DNA of 49,940 bases, from contig JAFOYQ010000044.1 of NCBI GenBank assembly GCA_017424575.1, positions 1 to 49,940 of the forward strand, read 5' to 3'. Numbering within the stretch: position 1 is the stretch's first letter; every line of letters begins with the position of its first letter. The stretch is from Muribaculaceae bacterium (lineage in GTDB: Bacteria; Bacteroidota; Bacteroidia; Bacteroidales; Muribaculaceae). Below are positions 24,777-33,386 of the stretch, piece by piece. The notes beneath the pieces were generated by a model. That model saw nothing but the letters and a program-made list of their open reading frames with translations. It ran no database searches and was not told the origin of the DNA. The position numbers and the translations under genes were made by a program.

Positions 24777-25586
24777 TTAATGCGTGTTATTCAATTGCAT
24801 TATAGCCTCATCTCTATTAGCGTTTATGAGGTGGGGGTAGTGGGCGTCGGAGTTGATGATGATGGGTGCTTGGGCATCGATGAGACGTTTCCAATAGCGT
24901 GTGTGAGGGAAGAAACGGCTATGCTTATCCCATGCTTTAGTGTTGATTTCTATCGTTAGTTTTTTTGCGATGATGGCTTCAATTAGTTCGCTTACGAGTG
25001 CTTGATACCATGTTTCATCTTCAATTCCGGGGCAATAGTGTGAGGCATTGTTGCCTATTTTGTCGAAATGCCCAATGAGGTCAAATCCTCCGCCGTTGAC
25101 CATTTCGATTGATTGCTTATAGAAAGTTTCTACCACATAACGAATGTCGCCAGCAAAGTAGCGTTCCATTTTGATGTCAAAATTTTCATGACTGCCGTCG
25201 ATGTCAATCATTTCGCCCGATTGAGATGGAATAAAATGAACCGAACCTATGCGATAGTCGAGTGATAACTCTTGGAAAAACTCATGCGAGGGTCCCCATT
25301 CTTTGCCAAGGTAATCGATTTCCATTGAGGCATAGAATTTTGCTTTGTCACCATATAGTTTTTTGATGCGATTGACCTCTTCGAGATAAACTGGCACATC
25401 GATTTTGAGCATGTTGCATGATGACTCAATGGGAATGGGTGAATGAGGAGAAAAACCATAATGGGTAAATCCTTGTGCTACAACTTCGCGGGCGAACATC
25501 TCCATCGATGCCCGTCCGTCGCAAAATTGTGTGTGCGAGTGAAAGTTATATAACTCGCTATCGCCTATTGTGGCAAGAAAATCCAT
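24777..25586 (-). CDS. PHP-domain phosphoesterase (histidinol-phosphatase-like)
   Basis: A 269-residue PHP protein. The metal-binding motifs are NFHSHTQFCDG (HxH), FSPHSPIP, ASMEIDYLG, GSVHFI, LIGHFDKIG and NSDAHYP, which together complete the trinuclear site of the HisK/HisJ type. Histidinol-phosphate hydrolysis is the usual annotation, but no his gene is nearby. Its start overlaps the stop of the cstA-like gene (TAATG), so it is translationally coupled to a transporter. Function beyond phosphoester hydrolysis is open. Confidence 0.82.
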   Translation of the reverse strand: MDFLATIGDSELYNFHSHTQFCDGRASMEMFAREVVAQGFTHYGFSPHSPIPIESSCNMLKIDVPVYLEEVNRIKKLYGDKAKFYASMEIDYLGKEWGPSHEFFQELSLDYRIGSVHFIPSQSGEMIDIDGSHENFDIKMERYFAGDIRYVVETFYKQSIEMVNGGGFDLIGHFDKIGNNASHYCPGIEDETWYQALVSELIEAIIAKKLTIEINTKAWDKHSRFFPHTRYWKRLIDAQAPIIINSDAHYPHLINANRDEAIMQLNNTH

Positions 25587-27037
25587 TAGTAATCAAATTC
25601 GCGTTTTAATTTGCCGTTGTTGATGCGATTTATGTAGTTGAAAAATAGGCCAAGAAGCACTATTGCAACAGTTATGCCTGAACCTACGGCAATAGGATAA
25701 CTTAATCCGAAGCCTTCGGGAGTAGGGGCAAATAAGATATATGACACACTCACCACAGTCATAAACATTGCTGGAATGAGGGTGATGATGTAGGCTTTTT
25801 TGTGTCGAGCAAGATATACGGTTATTGCCCAAAGTGTAAACACGGCAAGAGTCTGGTTGCACCATGCAAAATAACGCCACAGTACAGAGAAGTCTATCAT
25901 CATTATGCCAAATGCCGCAGCAAAAATAGGAACAGAGATTATTAGGCGTTTGGCGATGCTTGATTGGTTGTAATGAAGGAAGTCGGCAGCAATAAGTCGT
26001 GCGCTACGCAATGCTGTATCGCCCGAAGTGATTGGTGCTGCAACAACCCCAAATAAAGCCAAAATGCCACCAAAAGTGCCTAACCATGACATTGAAATGT
26101 CGTTAACCAAAACACCGGCACTATTGTTGTGCTCGGCCATGTATGAAGCTAATTGTTCATACCCACCAGTAAATGCAATAGCCGCCGCTGCCCAGATTAA
26201 TGCAACAATACCTTCTGCAACCATCGCTCCGTAGAATATAGGGCGAGCCAATTTTTCATTTTTAAGGCATCGTGCCATCATAGGTGATTGTGTGGCATGG
26301 AATCCTGATATTGCACCACATGCAATTGATACAAACATCATTGGGAAAATAGGGAGCCCTTTGGGATGATGACTTTGCAATCCTTGAGTAAAATCAATAT
26401 TCAAAGTATAGTCTCCAAAAATTATTACACCAAGAATGCCGACAGCCATAAATAGCAAAGCAAACCCAAATATTGGGTAGAAATTGCCGATGAGTTTGTC
26501 GATAGGTAGTACAGTGGCAAGCATGTAGTAAACAAAAATGACTACAACCCAGAAGATACGGTCGAGCGACTCGGGAGTCATGCTAGCAATGAGGTCGGCT
26601 GGTTGGCTAACGAAAACAGCTCCCACTAAGATCATTAATAAGAGTGAGAACACACGCATTACTTGTTTGATTCCTGAGCCTAACTCATTACCTACAATCT
26701 CAGGCAATGACATGCCACGTGCGCGAAGTGAAATAGCTCCTGAAATGAAATCGTGAACAGCTCCTGCAAAGATAGTTCCAACAACAATCCATATAAAAGC
26801 AGCAGGACCAAACATCACGCCCATAATTGCGCCAAAAATAGGACCCAGGCCAGCAATGTTGAGGAATTGAATTAGGAATACTTTCCATGTGGGTAATGGC
26901 ATATAATCCACATCATCACGCATTGTATAAGCTGGTGTTTTGCGAGTGGAATCGGTGCCAAAAATTTTCTCAACAATTGCACCATATATGAAATATCCAC
27001 CAATTAATACTATAAGTGCTATTACAAACGATATCAT
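25586..27037 (-). CDS. Carbon starvation protein A (CstA)-family transporter
   Basis: A 483-residue inner-membrane protein with about a dozen hydrophobic helices. Signature stretches include FLIQFLNIAGLGPIFGAIMG near residue 55, VHDFISGAISLRARGMSLPEIVG, SGFHATQSPMMARCLKNE near 245, and ITSGDTALRSARLIAADFL near 340. The family includes the peptide or pyruvate carriers CstA and BtsT, though these are near 700 residues; the short form is usual in Bacteroidales. It overlaps the PHP gene by one base. No promoter was found in the 33 nt between the floA terminator and its ATG. Confidence 0.88.
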   Translation of the reverse strand: MISFVIALIVLIGGYFIYGAIVEKIFGTDSTRKTPAYTMRDDVDYMPLPTWKVFLIQFLNIAGLGPIFGAIMGVMFGPAAFIWIVVGTIFAGAVHDFISGAISLRARGMSLPEIVGNELGSGIKQVMRVFSLLLMILVGAVFVSQPADLIASMTPESLDRIFWVVVIFVYYMLATVLPIDKLIGNFYPIFGFALLFMAVGILGVIIFGDYTLNIDFTQGLQSHHPKGLPIFPMMFVSIACGAISGFHATQSPMMARCLKNEKLARPIFYGAMVAEGIVALIWAAAAIAFTGGYEQLASYMAEHNNSAGVLVNDISMSWLGTFGGILALFGVVAAPITSGDTALRSARLIAADFLHYNQSSIAKRLIISVPIFAAAFGIMMIDFSVLWRYFAWCNQTLAVFTLWAITVYLARHKKAYIITLIPAMFMTVVSVSYILFAPTPEGFGLSYPIAVGSGITVAIVLLGLFFNYINRINNGKLKREFDY

Positions 27038-27060
27038 TTCTAAAAGATTGGAGAATTAGT

Positions 27061-27104
27061 AAAAATAAGATGTCCCTCACTCCATAGATAGAGGACGAGG
27101 GACA
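27061..27104 (-). terminator. Intrinsic terminator after floA
   Basis: TGTCCCTC (27071-27078) pairs with GAGGGACA (27097-27104). On the minus strand the hairpin is followed by TCTTATTTTT. It lies 7 nt past the floA stop and 33 nt before cstA, so cstA expression may depend on read-through. Confidence 0.75.
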
Positions 27105-27110
27105 ATATTG

Positions 27111-28094
27111 TTATTTATTTTGAGTAGAATTTGATGCTACTGGGCGAGCGATTGTTTCACGCATAGTAGTGTCGGCTTCCATGTTTTTCATGCGATAGTA
27201 ATCCATGATGCCGAGGTTGCCATTGATAAATGCTTCGGCCATAGCGCGTGGAAGTTCGGCTTCAGCTTCAATAACGTGAGCGCGGGCTTCTTGAGCTTTT
27301 GCTTTCATCTCTTGCTCGAGAGCAATAGCCATTGCACGGCGTTCTTCAGCTTTGGCTTGAGCAATGTTTTTGTCGGCTTGAGCTTGGTCGATTTGTAGAG
27401 CAGCACCAATGTTTTTACCTATATCAATATCGGCAATGTCAATAGATAGGATTTCAAATGCAGTGCCCGAGTCAAGACCTTTGCGCAATACAACTTTAGA
27501 GATAGAATCGGGATTTTCGAGTACCTCTTTATGGCTAACTGAAGAACCGATAGATGAAACGATGCCTTCACCTACACGAGCAAGTACTGTATCTTCACCA
27601 GCACCACCCACGAGTTGGCGAATGTTGGCACGCACTGTTACACGAGCCTTAGCAATGAGTTGAATACCATCTTTTGCTACTGCTGTAACAGGAGGAGTGT
27701 CAATGACTTTAGGATTAACCGACATTTGTACGGCTTGGAATACATCGCGACCAGCAAGGTCGATAGCTGTGGCCATTTTGAATCCGAGGTCGATATTGGC
27801 TTTAGATGCCGAAACGAGAGCGTGAACAACCATTTCTACATTACCTCCAGCAAGGAAGTGTGCTTCGAGGTCGTCGCGAGTAACGTCTTGCAAACCTGCT
27901 TTGTGAGCTTCAATCATAGCACGTACAATAACCGATGCGGGCACTTGACGAATGCGCATTAAAAACAATTGAATCAATGAAATGCGCACACCACTCACTT
28001 GTGCCGAAATCCAAAGGAAGAATGGCACATAGTAGAAAAAGATGCATAGGAATACAAATGCTGCACCTAAAAGTAATAAGATTGTAATTTCCAT
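27111..28094 (-). CDS. floA: Flotillin-like protein FloA
   Basis: A 327-residue SPFH-type membrane scaffold. An N-terminal hydrophobic hairpin ([30 protein letters not shown]) anchors it. The SPFH core includes VDTPP-type [54 protein letters not shown]. An Ala/Glu-rich coiled coil follows ([53 protein letters not shown]), as in B. subtilis FloA. These proteins organise functional membrane microdomains. It is 33 nt downstream of the TPR/PD40 gene, likely the same transcript, and a terminator follows. The partner NfeD-like gene is absent here. Confidence 0.93.
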   Translation of the reverse strand: MEITILLLLGAAFVFLCIFFYYVPFFLWISAQVSGVRISLIQLFLMRIRQVPASVIVRAMIEAHKAGLQDVTRDDLEAHFLAGGNVEMVVHALVSASKANIDLGFKMATAIDLAGRDVFQAVQMSVNPKVIDTPPVTAVAKDGIQLIAKARVTVRANIRQLVGGAGEDTVLARVGEGIVSSIGSSVSHKEVLENPDSISKVVLRKGLDSGTAFEILSIDIADIDIGKNIGAALQIDQAQADKNIAQAKAEERRAMAIALEQEMKAKAQEARAHVIEAEAELPRAMAEAFINGNLGIMDYYRMKNMEADTTMRETIARPVASNSTQNK

Positions 28095-28127
28095 AATAAA
28101 TATGATTTTATTGGTTAATATTCAGTG

Positions 28128-29531
28128 TTATTTGCATTCAAGACTCACAACCATATTTCTCAATCGAATAAGCGATGAGCGTTGTGTGAGTATTTTTTGT
28201 TCCAAGACTTTAATTTCGGGGGCAATTTCTTTAAGTCCATTTGAATAGTCAATGCGTAATTGAGACACTTGTTGAATGAGATTGTTGAGTGTGTCTAATT
28301 CATCAAGGTACTCTTGCATTGCTTGAACAGCCTCTTCATTTTTGAAATCGGATATAGATGTATAAACTTTCCCGTTAGGGAGAGTTAATGAAAATTGATT
28401 TGCATGATTTTGTGTCTCAAAATTTTCTATATCATTGAGTTTGTTCAAAATTTTGGTATAGTCTCGATCTTCAACCCATGTGTCGCTAATAGCATTTACT
28501 TTTGCCAAATTAATGAGATTAGGAGTTTCGGTAGGGTAGTTTACACGAATCTCGTTAGGAATGAAGGTGTAGATAGTTACTTGCTCATCAATTTGATTGC
28601 GGTCGGTAGCCCACCATCCGAGTCCAGTCATTTCGTCGATAACGAGCATATAGTCATTGTGGAGAGAATTATAGGGCATACCCATGTTTTGAGGTTGTAG
28701 GAATCCATCTTCGTCTTTGCGCGAGAAGAATATATCATATCCACCAATTGAATTTTCCCCATCATTTGCAAAATATAGTGTGATACCGTCGGGCATCATA
28801 TAAGGATAGTTTGAGTTGCCAGTATTGATTGCTTCATCAAGTTCTTGTGGCTGTTCCCATGTGTCATCTGACAATATTGATGATGCTACGAGCGTTTCTA
28901 CACTATCGGCATTAAAAGTAGCCCATAACATTTGAGCTTTGCTCTCGGGTTGATAAACAACACTATATGGAACTGCTTCAAATTCTTTGGGAAGAATGTC
29001 GGATGAATTTAGTGAACCACATTCACGAGAAAATTTGTAGAATTTGAAGAATGTTTCGGCATCAACATTAATGCTATCAATGATTTGAATATTTTCCACT
29101 CGGTCGAGCATGTTTTGTGCATTGACAGCACGACTAATGAATGATTCAAATTCTTGTGGCACCTCTTTTTTTGCCTTGGCAAGTGATTCTTGATAAGTTT
29201 CAATATAATCAAGAGCATCTTCAAATTCGTAGTTGTTAAAGGCTATCATTGCCAAATGCTTAGATGCGTCGGGGATTGATTTAGATTCGGCAATAGTGAA
29301 ATAGGGGATTGATTGGTCATATTCGCCTAAGTTATAAAGACACAATCCTGCATAGTTGTTGAGATTTGCATCTTTTGCCGACTTAGAGTTCTTGACAAGT
29401 AACTCTTTGAATGCTTGTAGCGCTTTCTCATATTCTCCGTTATTATACAATGCCTTAGCATCGTTAAGGGTAATTGAAAAGGCACTTATCGCAATTGATA
29501 AGGTCAAAGCAAAAATATATGTTCGTTTCAT
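28128..29531 (-). CDS. Exported TPR / PD40-like repeat protein
   Basis: 467 residues from the ATG at 29531 (MKRTYIFALTLSIAISAFS, a signal peptide). An in-frame ATG at 29546 would leave almost no leader after the predicted transcription start. N-terminal TPRs (ALYNNGEYEKALQAFKELL, NLNNYAGLCLYNLGEYDQSIPYFTIAE) are followed by WD40-like PD40 beta segments (YPYMMPDGITLYFANDGENSIGGYDIFFSRKDEDGFLQPQNMGMPYNS). A helical tail ends the protein. The architecture resembles OmpA-linked TPR-PD40 envelope proteins of Bacteroidota but lacks an OmpA domain. Co-transcription with floA suggests an envelope role; this is inferred. Confidence 0.82.
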   Translation of the reverse strand: MKRTYIFALTLSIAISAFSITLNDAKALYNNGEYEKALQAFKELLVKNSKSAKDANLNNYAGLCLYNLGEYDQSIPYFTIAESKSIPDASKHLAMIAFNNYEFEDALDYIETYQESLAKAKKEVPQEFESFISRAVNAQNMLDRVENIQIIDSINVDAETFFKFYKFSRECGSLNSSDILPKEFEAVPYSVVYQPESKAQMLWATFNADSVETLVASSILSDDTWEQPQELDEAINTGNSNYPYMMPDGITLYFANDGENSIGGYDIFFSRKDEDGFLQPQNMGMPYNSLHNDYMLVIDEMTGLGWWATDRNQIDEQVTIYTFIPNEIRVNYPTETPNLINLAKVNAISDTWVEDRDYTKILNKLNDIENFETQNHANQFSLTLPNGKVYTSISDFKNEEAVQAMQEYLDELDTLNNLIQQVSQLRIDYSNGLKEIAPEIKVLEQKILTQRSSLIRLRNMVVSLECK

Positions 29532-29559
29532 ATTAATCATAGCCATGTAATATAAAACT

Positions 29560-29591
29560 CAAATTTACTAACAATTCCGATTTCAACCAAA
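29560..29591 (-). promoter_or_regulatory. Promoter of the TPR/PD40-floA operon
   Basis: On the minus strand TTTG (complement of 29588-29591), 20 nt, then TAAATTTG (complement of 29560-29567). Both match consensus. The start would be near 29555, supporting the ATG at 29531. Confidence 0.7.
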
Positions 29592-29601
29592 TAAAAAACA
29601 A

Positions 29602-29631
29602 AAAACCTACTGCATTTTTGCAATAGGTTTT
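29602..29631 (-). terminator. Terminator of the rny-to-cca operon
   Basis: AAAACCTACTGCA (29602-29614) pairs with TGCAATAGGTTTT (29619-29631) with one mismatch. On the minus strand TTTTGTTTTTTAT-like sequence follows. It starts 26 nt after the cca stop. Confidence 0.82.
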
Positions 29632-29656
29632 GTTTATATTGTATATAAACGTAGGA

Positions 29657-31075
29657 TTATTCTTTTGGTTCTAATCCCATCTCTTTGGCTGTGGTGAGCA
29701 TATAGTTATATGCTGCTTCACGCTCGTTGGGAATGATGCCGTCGAGAATAGCATCTTTGATTTTGGCTTTTAATTCGCCAACTTCACGACATGGTGGAAG
29801 TTGGAACAGTTTCATTATCTCATCGCCGTCAACTGGGGGTTGGAAGTTGCGAATACGGTCACGTTCTTCAAGTTCTTTCATTTTTTGGCGAACGAGGATG
29901 AAATTGTCGAGGAATCGTTTTACCTTCTCTTCGTTTTTAGATGTAATATCTGCCTCACATAGAGTCATTAAATCTTCAATGTCATCGCCAGCGTCAAAGA
30001 GTAGGCGTCGCACAGCCGAGTCGGTAACAATGTCTTCAACCAAGGCGATAGGACGCATGTGTAACTCCACTAATTTTTGCACATATTTCATCTTCTCATT
30101 TAGAGGGAGTTTCATATCGCGAAATATGCGAGGAATCATCTTTGCTCCAATGAAATTGTGGTTGTGGAATGTCCACCCTATTTTGTCGTCCCATTGCTTG
30201 GTGCGAGGCTTGCCAATATCATGCATCAAGGCTCCCCAACGCAACCACACATTGTCGCTTTTCTGAGCCACTTTGTCGAGCACCTCCATTGTGTGGAAAA
30301 AGTTGTCTTTATGCCCACGACCATTTACAACATCCACACCTACCATAGCAGCAAGTTGTGGGAAAATCAGTTTCAAAAGCCCGGTCTTTTTTAGTAGATG
30401 CCAGCCAATCGATGGACGAGGCGATGCCATGACCTTCATTAGTTCATCGGCTACACGCTCTTTTGAAATTATAGAGATGCGACTTGCATTGCGAGTAATG
30501 GCATCAAGAGTTTCGGGATATATTGTAAAATTGAGTTGAGTTGCAAAACGAATTGCGCGCATCATTCGCAAAGGGTCATCGCTAAATGTTATATCGGGGT
30601 CGAGTGGTGTGCGAATGAGTTTGCGTTCAAGATCGCCCACACCATCATAAAAGTCAATCAACTCGCCAAAACGATTAGCATTGACGCACAATGCCATTGC
30701 GTTGATAGTGAAGTCGCGTCGCGAAATATCATCTTCTAATGTGCCGTCTTCTACGATTGGCTTGCGAGAGTCGCGACGATATGATTCGCGACGTGCGCCC
30801 ACAAATTCTAATTCCATATCACGGCATTTTACCTGTGCAGTGCCAAAGTTTTGAAATACGTTGAGATGAGCCTTTTTGCCCAATGCTTTGGCAGTGCCTT
30901 GTGCTACCTCTATACCACTGCCTACGGTTACAAAGTCGATATCTTTAGAGGGACGATTGAGAAATAAATCGCGCACATATCCTCCCACGGTGTAACAATC
31001 GCGGTTGAGACTATCAGCAACTTCACCTACAAGGTGAAATATAGGTTTGTCAATTTTTGTGGCTATTGGGTGCAT
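29657..31075 (-). CDS. cca: CCA tRNA nucleotidyltransferase / poly(A) polymerase family
   Basis: Adds or repairs the 3' CCA of tRNAs. About 472 residues from ATG 31075 (MHPIATKID). An in-frame ATG at 31117 would overlap the upstream gene, so it is not used. The class II head domain is GGYVRDLFLNRPSKDIDFVTVG (nucleotide and metal-binding DxD), followed by RRESYRRDSRKP and RRDFTINAMAL. The neck is GDLERKLIRTPLDPDITFSDDPLRMMRAIRFA. An HD domain (LMHDIGKPRTKQ) is appended at about residue 275-400. It is the last gene of the long operon. Note that tRNA-Gly at 49855 does not encode its own CCA. Confidence 0.93.
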   Translation of the reverse strand: MHPIATKIDKPIFHLVGEVADSLNRDCYTVGGYVRDLFLNRPSKDIDFVTVGSGIEVAQGTAKALGKKAHLNVFQNFGTAQVKCRDMELEFVGARRESYRRDSRKPIVEDGTLEDDISRRDFTINAMALCVNANRFGELIDFYDGVGDLERKLIRTPLDPDITFSDDPLRMMRAIRFATQLNFTIYPETLDAITRNASRISIISKERVADELMKVMASPRPSIGWHLLKKTGLLKLIFPQLAAMVGVDVVNGRGHKDNFFHTMEVLDKVAQKSDNVWLRWGALMHDIGKPRTKQWDDKIGWTFHNHNFIGAKMIPRIFRDMKLPLNEKMKYVQKLVELHMRPIALVEDIVTDSAVRRLLFDAGDDIEDLMTLCEADITSKNEEKVKRFLDNFILVRQKMKELEERDRIRNFQPPVDGDEIMKLFQLPPCREVGELKAKIKDAILDGIIPNEREAAYNYMLTTAKEMGLEPKE

Positions 31076-31085
31076 ATATTGATAA

Positions 31086-32267
31086 TTAATCAAGACTAAT
31101 GATTTCTTCGGGGGCAAGAGTAATTGACACCATGCCTTGTTCTGTAACTACATAGGTATTCTCAATGCCAACTGCTCCTATCCCAGGAATAACAAATTTA
31201 GGTTCAAGTGCAATAACATTGCCCACAGCAAGAATATCGCGACTACGTGGAGCAATAACAGGTGATTCGTTGATTTCAATCCCCACGCCATGGCCTATAA
31301 AACTTGCTTTTTGACGATGTCCCATAAATAAATCTGCAAGTCCTTCTTCATTGACTATTTCAATTGCTCTATTGTATAATGCTTTTGCTTCTACTCCAGG
31401 TGTGCCCATTAATGAAAGTTCTCGACAGATGCGTCGTGAACATTCGTGAGCCTTTGTTGAAAGCCCGTCAAGAGTTCCTACTGAAAAAACTCGCGACATA
31501 TCGGTGGTGTAACCAGTGTAATTGCCATTAAGGTCAACCATAATGGCCATGCCTGGTGTGATTGTAGTTCCGTTACAACCAACGGGTAGCGATGGATGCA
31601 TACCAGCTCCACCCATTGCAAAATCATAAGGAGAGGGAGCATCGGCATTTTCACCACATATCAAGTTGCCCATATAAATCTCCATAGAGTCGCCACTGAT
31701 ACGAAACTGGCCGAGACATCCTTCAAGGCGAGATGTGCGTTCAATCTCTACTTGGAATTCAAGGTCGGTCATATTGGGGCGATAAAGATTAGGAATTTGA
31801 CTATATGTAGCAGCATGTTTTTTGCCCGAAAGTTTTAGCAGTTCAATCTCATATTCACTTTTTACCGATCTCACTTGGCGCATTATGCTCGAAAGGTTAG
31901 AGATGTTGGCATTAGGAAATATTTTGCAAATTCGTTGTACCATAGCATAAGGCATAAGGTCGAGTTCCATGCCTAATGACAGAGGAAAGTCAATACCTTT
32001 TTGTAGGAGTGTGTCTGCTATATTCTCTGGTTTGTTTATATAAACAATATTGTCGCCCGAGAGCTCTACAGGACGGCGAACAAAGAAAATAGCATCACCT
32101 TGAGCAGGAATGAAAACGTATCCGTTAAACACTCGCCCTGAGAGATAGAATTTGTTAGCGTTGTCGCTAACAAGCGCGGCATCAATGCATTGATTGATGA
32201 GTAACTGCTGTATGTTGCTAATTCTATTTTTAGATTCAATTGATGGAATTTGCAAAAATTGTTCCAT
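31086..32267 (-). CDS. M24 family metallopeptidase (Xaa-Pro peptidase type)
   Basis: 393 residues from ATG 32267 (MEQFLQIPS); the longer in-frame start at 32312 would overlap the HAD gene. An N-terminal creatinase-like domain (CIDAALVSDNANKFYLSGRVFNGYVFI) precedes the pita-bread catalytic domain. Metal ligands are visible in MVDLNGNYTGYTTDMSRVFSVG (two Asp), FIGHGVGIEINESP (His) and IALEPKFVIPG (Glu), plus the C-terminal ENTYVVTEQG Glu. Cleaves N-terminal residues before proline in related enzymes. It lies between the HAD phosphatase and cca with gaps of 19 and 10 nt. Confidence 0.88.
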   Translation of the reverse strand: MEQFLQIPSIESKNRISNIQQLLINQCIDAALVSDNANKFYLSGRVFNGYVFIPAQGDAIFFVRRPVELSGDNIVYINKPENIADTLLQKGIDFPLSLGMELDLMPYAMVQRICKIFPNANISNLSSIMRQVRSVKSEYEIELLKLSGKKHAATYSQIPNLYRPNMTDLEFQVEIERTSRLEGCLGQFRISGDSMEIYMGNLICGENADAPSPYDFAMGGAGMHPSLPVGCNGTTITPGMAIMVDLNGNYTGYTTDMSRVFSVGTLDGLSTKAHECSRRICRELSLMGTPGVEAKALYNRAIEIVNEEGLADLFMGHRQKASFIGHGVGIEINESPVIAPRSRDILAVGNVIALEPKFVIPGIGAVGIENTYVVTEQGMVSITLAPEEIISLD

Positions 32268-32286
32268 ATATAATGTGTTCTTTGAG

Positions 32287-32919
32287 TTAGTTTTGATTAT
32301 ATAAGACATCAAAAAGTTGAGGGAATGAGTCTATTTTATACTCAGCATCTTCGCATTTGCCAAATCCATATTGTGCAAAAATCATAGGCACACCTGCTGC
32401 ATGAGCTGCGTTACAATCTCCTTGGGTGTCGCCAACGTACGCTGGATTGGAGAGGTTGTTGCGCGATATTATCAATTTGATATTTTCTGCTTTTGGGAGG
32501 TTGTTTTCTCCGTAAGCAAGTGTATCGATGAAATATGGTTCTAACTTGGTAAATTTGAGGAAATTTTTAAGGCCATCAGCGCCACAGTTGCTAACCATAA
32601 ACAATTTGTAGCGAGACGATAGTAGTTTAATCCCTTCGGCAACGCCATTGTAAAGAACGCCTCCGAGTTTAGGCATCAATTCGCTTTCGTTTCTATCAAG
32701 AAGTGCCAAATATTTATTTTCGTCAATATCCTCAATGACAATTTTTTTGAATATTTCGTTGATTGGCTTACCCATACACTCCAATAACTCTTGACGTGAT
32801 ACGGTTTGCGATAAGCCCATTTGCTCAAAAGTTACATTCCAAATTTTGCAATATGAGTCTACAGCATCCCATAGAGTGCCGTCCATATCAAAGATGAGGC
32901 TGTCAAACTTTTGTGTCAT
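32287..32919 (-). CDS. HAD-superfamily hydrolase, phosphoglycolate-phosphatase-like
   Basis: A 210-residue HAD enzyme. Motif I is FDMDGTLWDA with nucleophile and acid Asp. A helical cap (residues ~20-85) follows. Motif II is LFMVSNCG, motif III is the Lys of LPKAENIKL, and motif IV is YVGDTQGDCNAAHAAG. It could be phosphoglycolate phosphatase or another small-metabolite phosphatase; the substrate cannot be read from sequence. The ATG overlaps the gldH stop by 4 bases (ATGA). Confidence 0.87.
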   Translation of the reverse strand: MTQKFDSLIFDMDGTLWDAVDSYCKIWNVTFEQMGLSQTVSRQELLECMGKPINEIFKKIVIEDIDENKYLALLDRNESELMPKLGGVLYNGVAEGIKLLSSRYKLFMVSNCGADGLKNFLKFTKLEPYFIDTLAYGENNLPKAENIKLIISRNNLSNPAYVGDTQGDCNAAHAAGVPMIFAQYGFGKCEDAEYKIDSFPQLFDVLYNQN

Positions 32920-33386
32920 TTCTTTTCGGTAAAAAGTAGTCCTATCTGTTCAATCCCTTCAAGACGGTCAACTCGCATAATGTGGTTGATTGAAATAGGT
33001 TTGTCTTTATATAAAGAGATTTTGTGTGAAACGGGTAACTCGTATTGGAAACTTGTGCCAAGACCATTGCCATGCCAGCGACCATATATGTCAGACATTT
33101 CAATGTTGACAGTGTCAATGCGAGTAGTATCGCCATTAAAGTGTCGAATCTCGAGCCATAGATTGCTATAAGCATAAGCATTTGAGTGGCGAATAGCGAT
33201 ATCTAAACGACCAGTTGCTACAGAGTCTTGAATCTCTGGATCAAAATTTAGAGTGTCGCCATAGGTCCAACCTTCGGGTTCGATGTTAAAAAAGTGGCTA
33301 TAATCATTGTGCCCAGGTGCACAAGCACCCAAGCACAATAATATGATTGTGATGTAGCAAAACCTAATTATTGGGTTTCTCTTCAT
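32916..33386 (-). CDS. gldH: GldH-type lipoprotein
   Basis: 156 residues from ATG 33386 (MKRNPIIRF). The signal sequence ends ILLCLGAC, a lipobox with lipidated Cys. The mature domain is a beta-rich module: HFFNIEPEGWTYGDTLNFDP, then LDIAIRHSNAYAYSNLWLEIRH and IYGRWHGNGLGTSFQYELPV. This fits GldH lipoproteins, named for Flavobacterium gliding but widespread in non-gliding Bacteroidales. The start lies 23 nt inside the ricT 3' end and the stop overlaps the HAD start, so it is tightly embedded in the operon. Upstream in-frame codons belong to an open frame across ricT and are not used. Confidence 0.85.
   Translation of the reverse strand: MKRNPIIRFCYITIILLCLGACAPGHNDYSHFFNIEPEGWTYGDTLNFDPEIQDSVATGRLDIAIRHSNAYAYSNLWLEIRHFNGDTTRIDTVNIEMSDIYGRWHGNGLGTSFQYELPVSHKISLYKDKPISINHIMRVDRLEGIEQIGLLFTEKK

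Noticed and set aside
24777..25586. Naming the PHP gene as a histidine-biosynthesis gene
   Set aside because: The domain fits a histidinol-phosphatase-like fold, but there is no his context and it is coupled to cstA, so I left the symbol empty.
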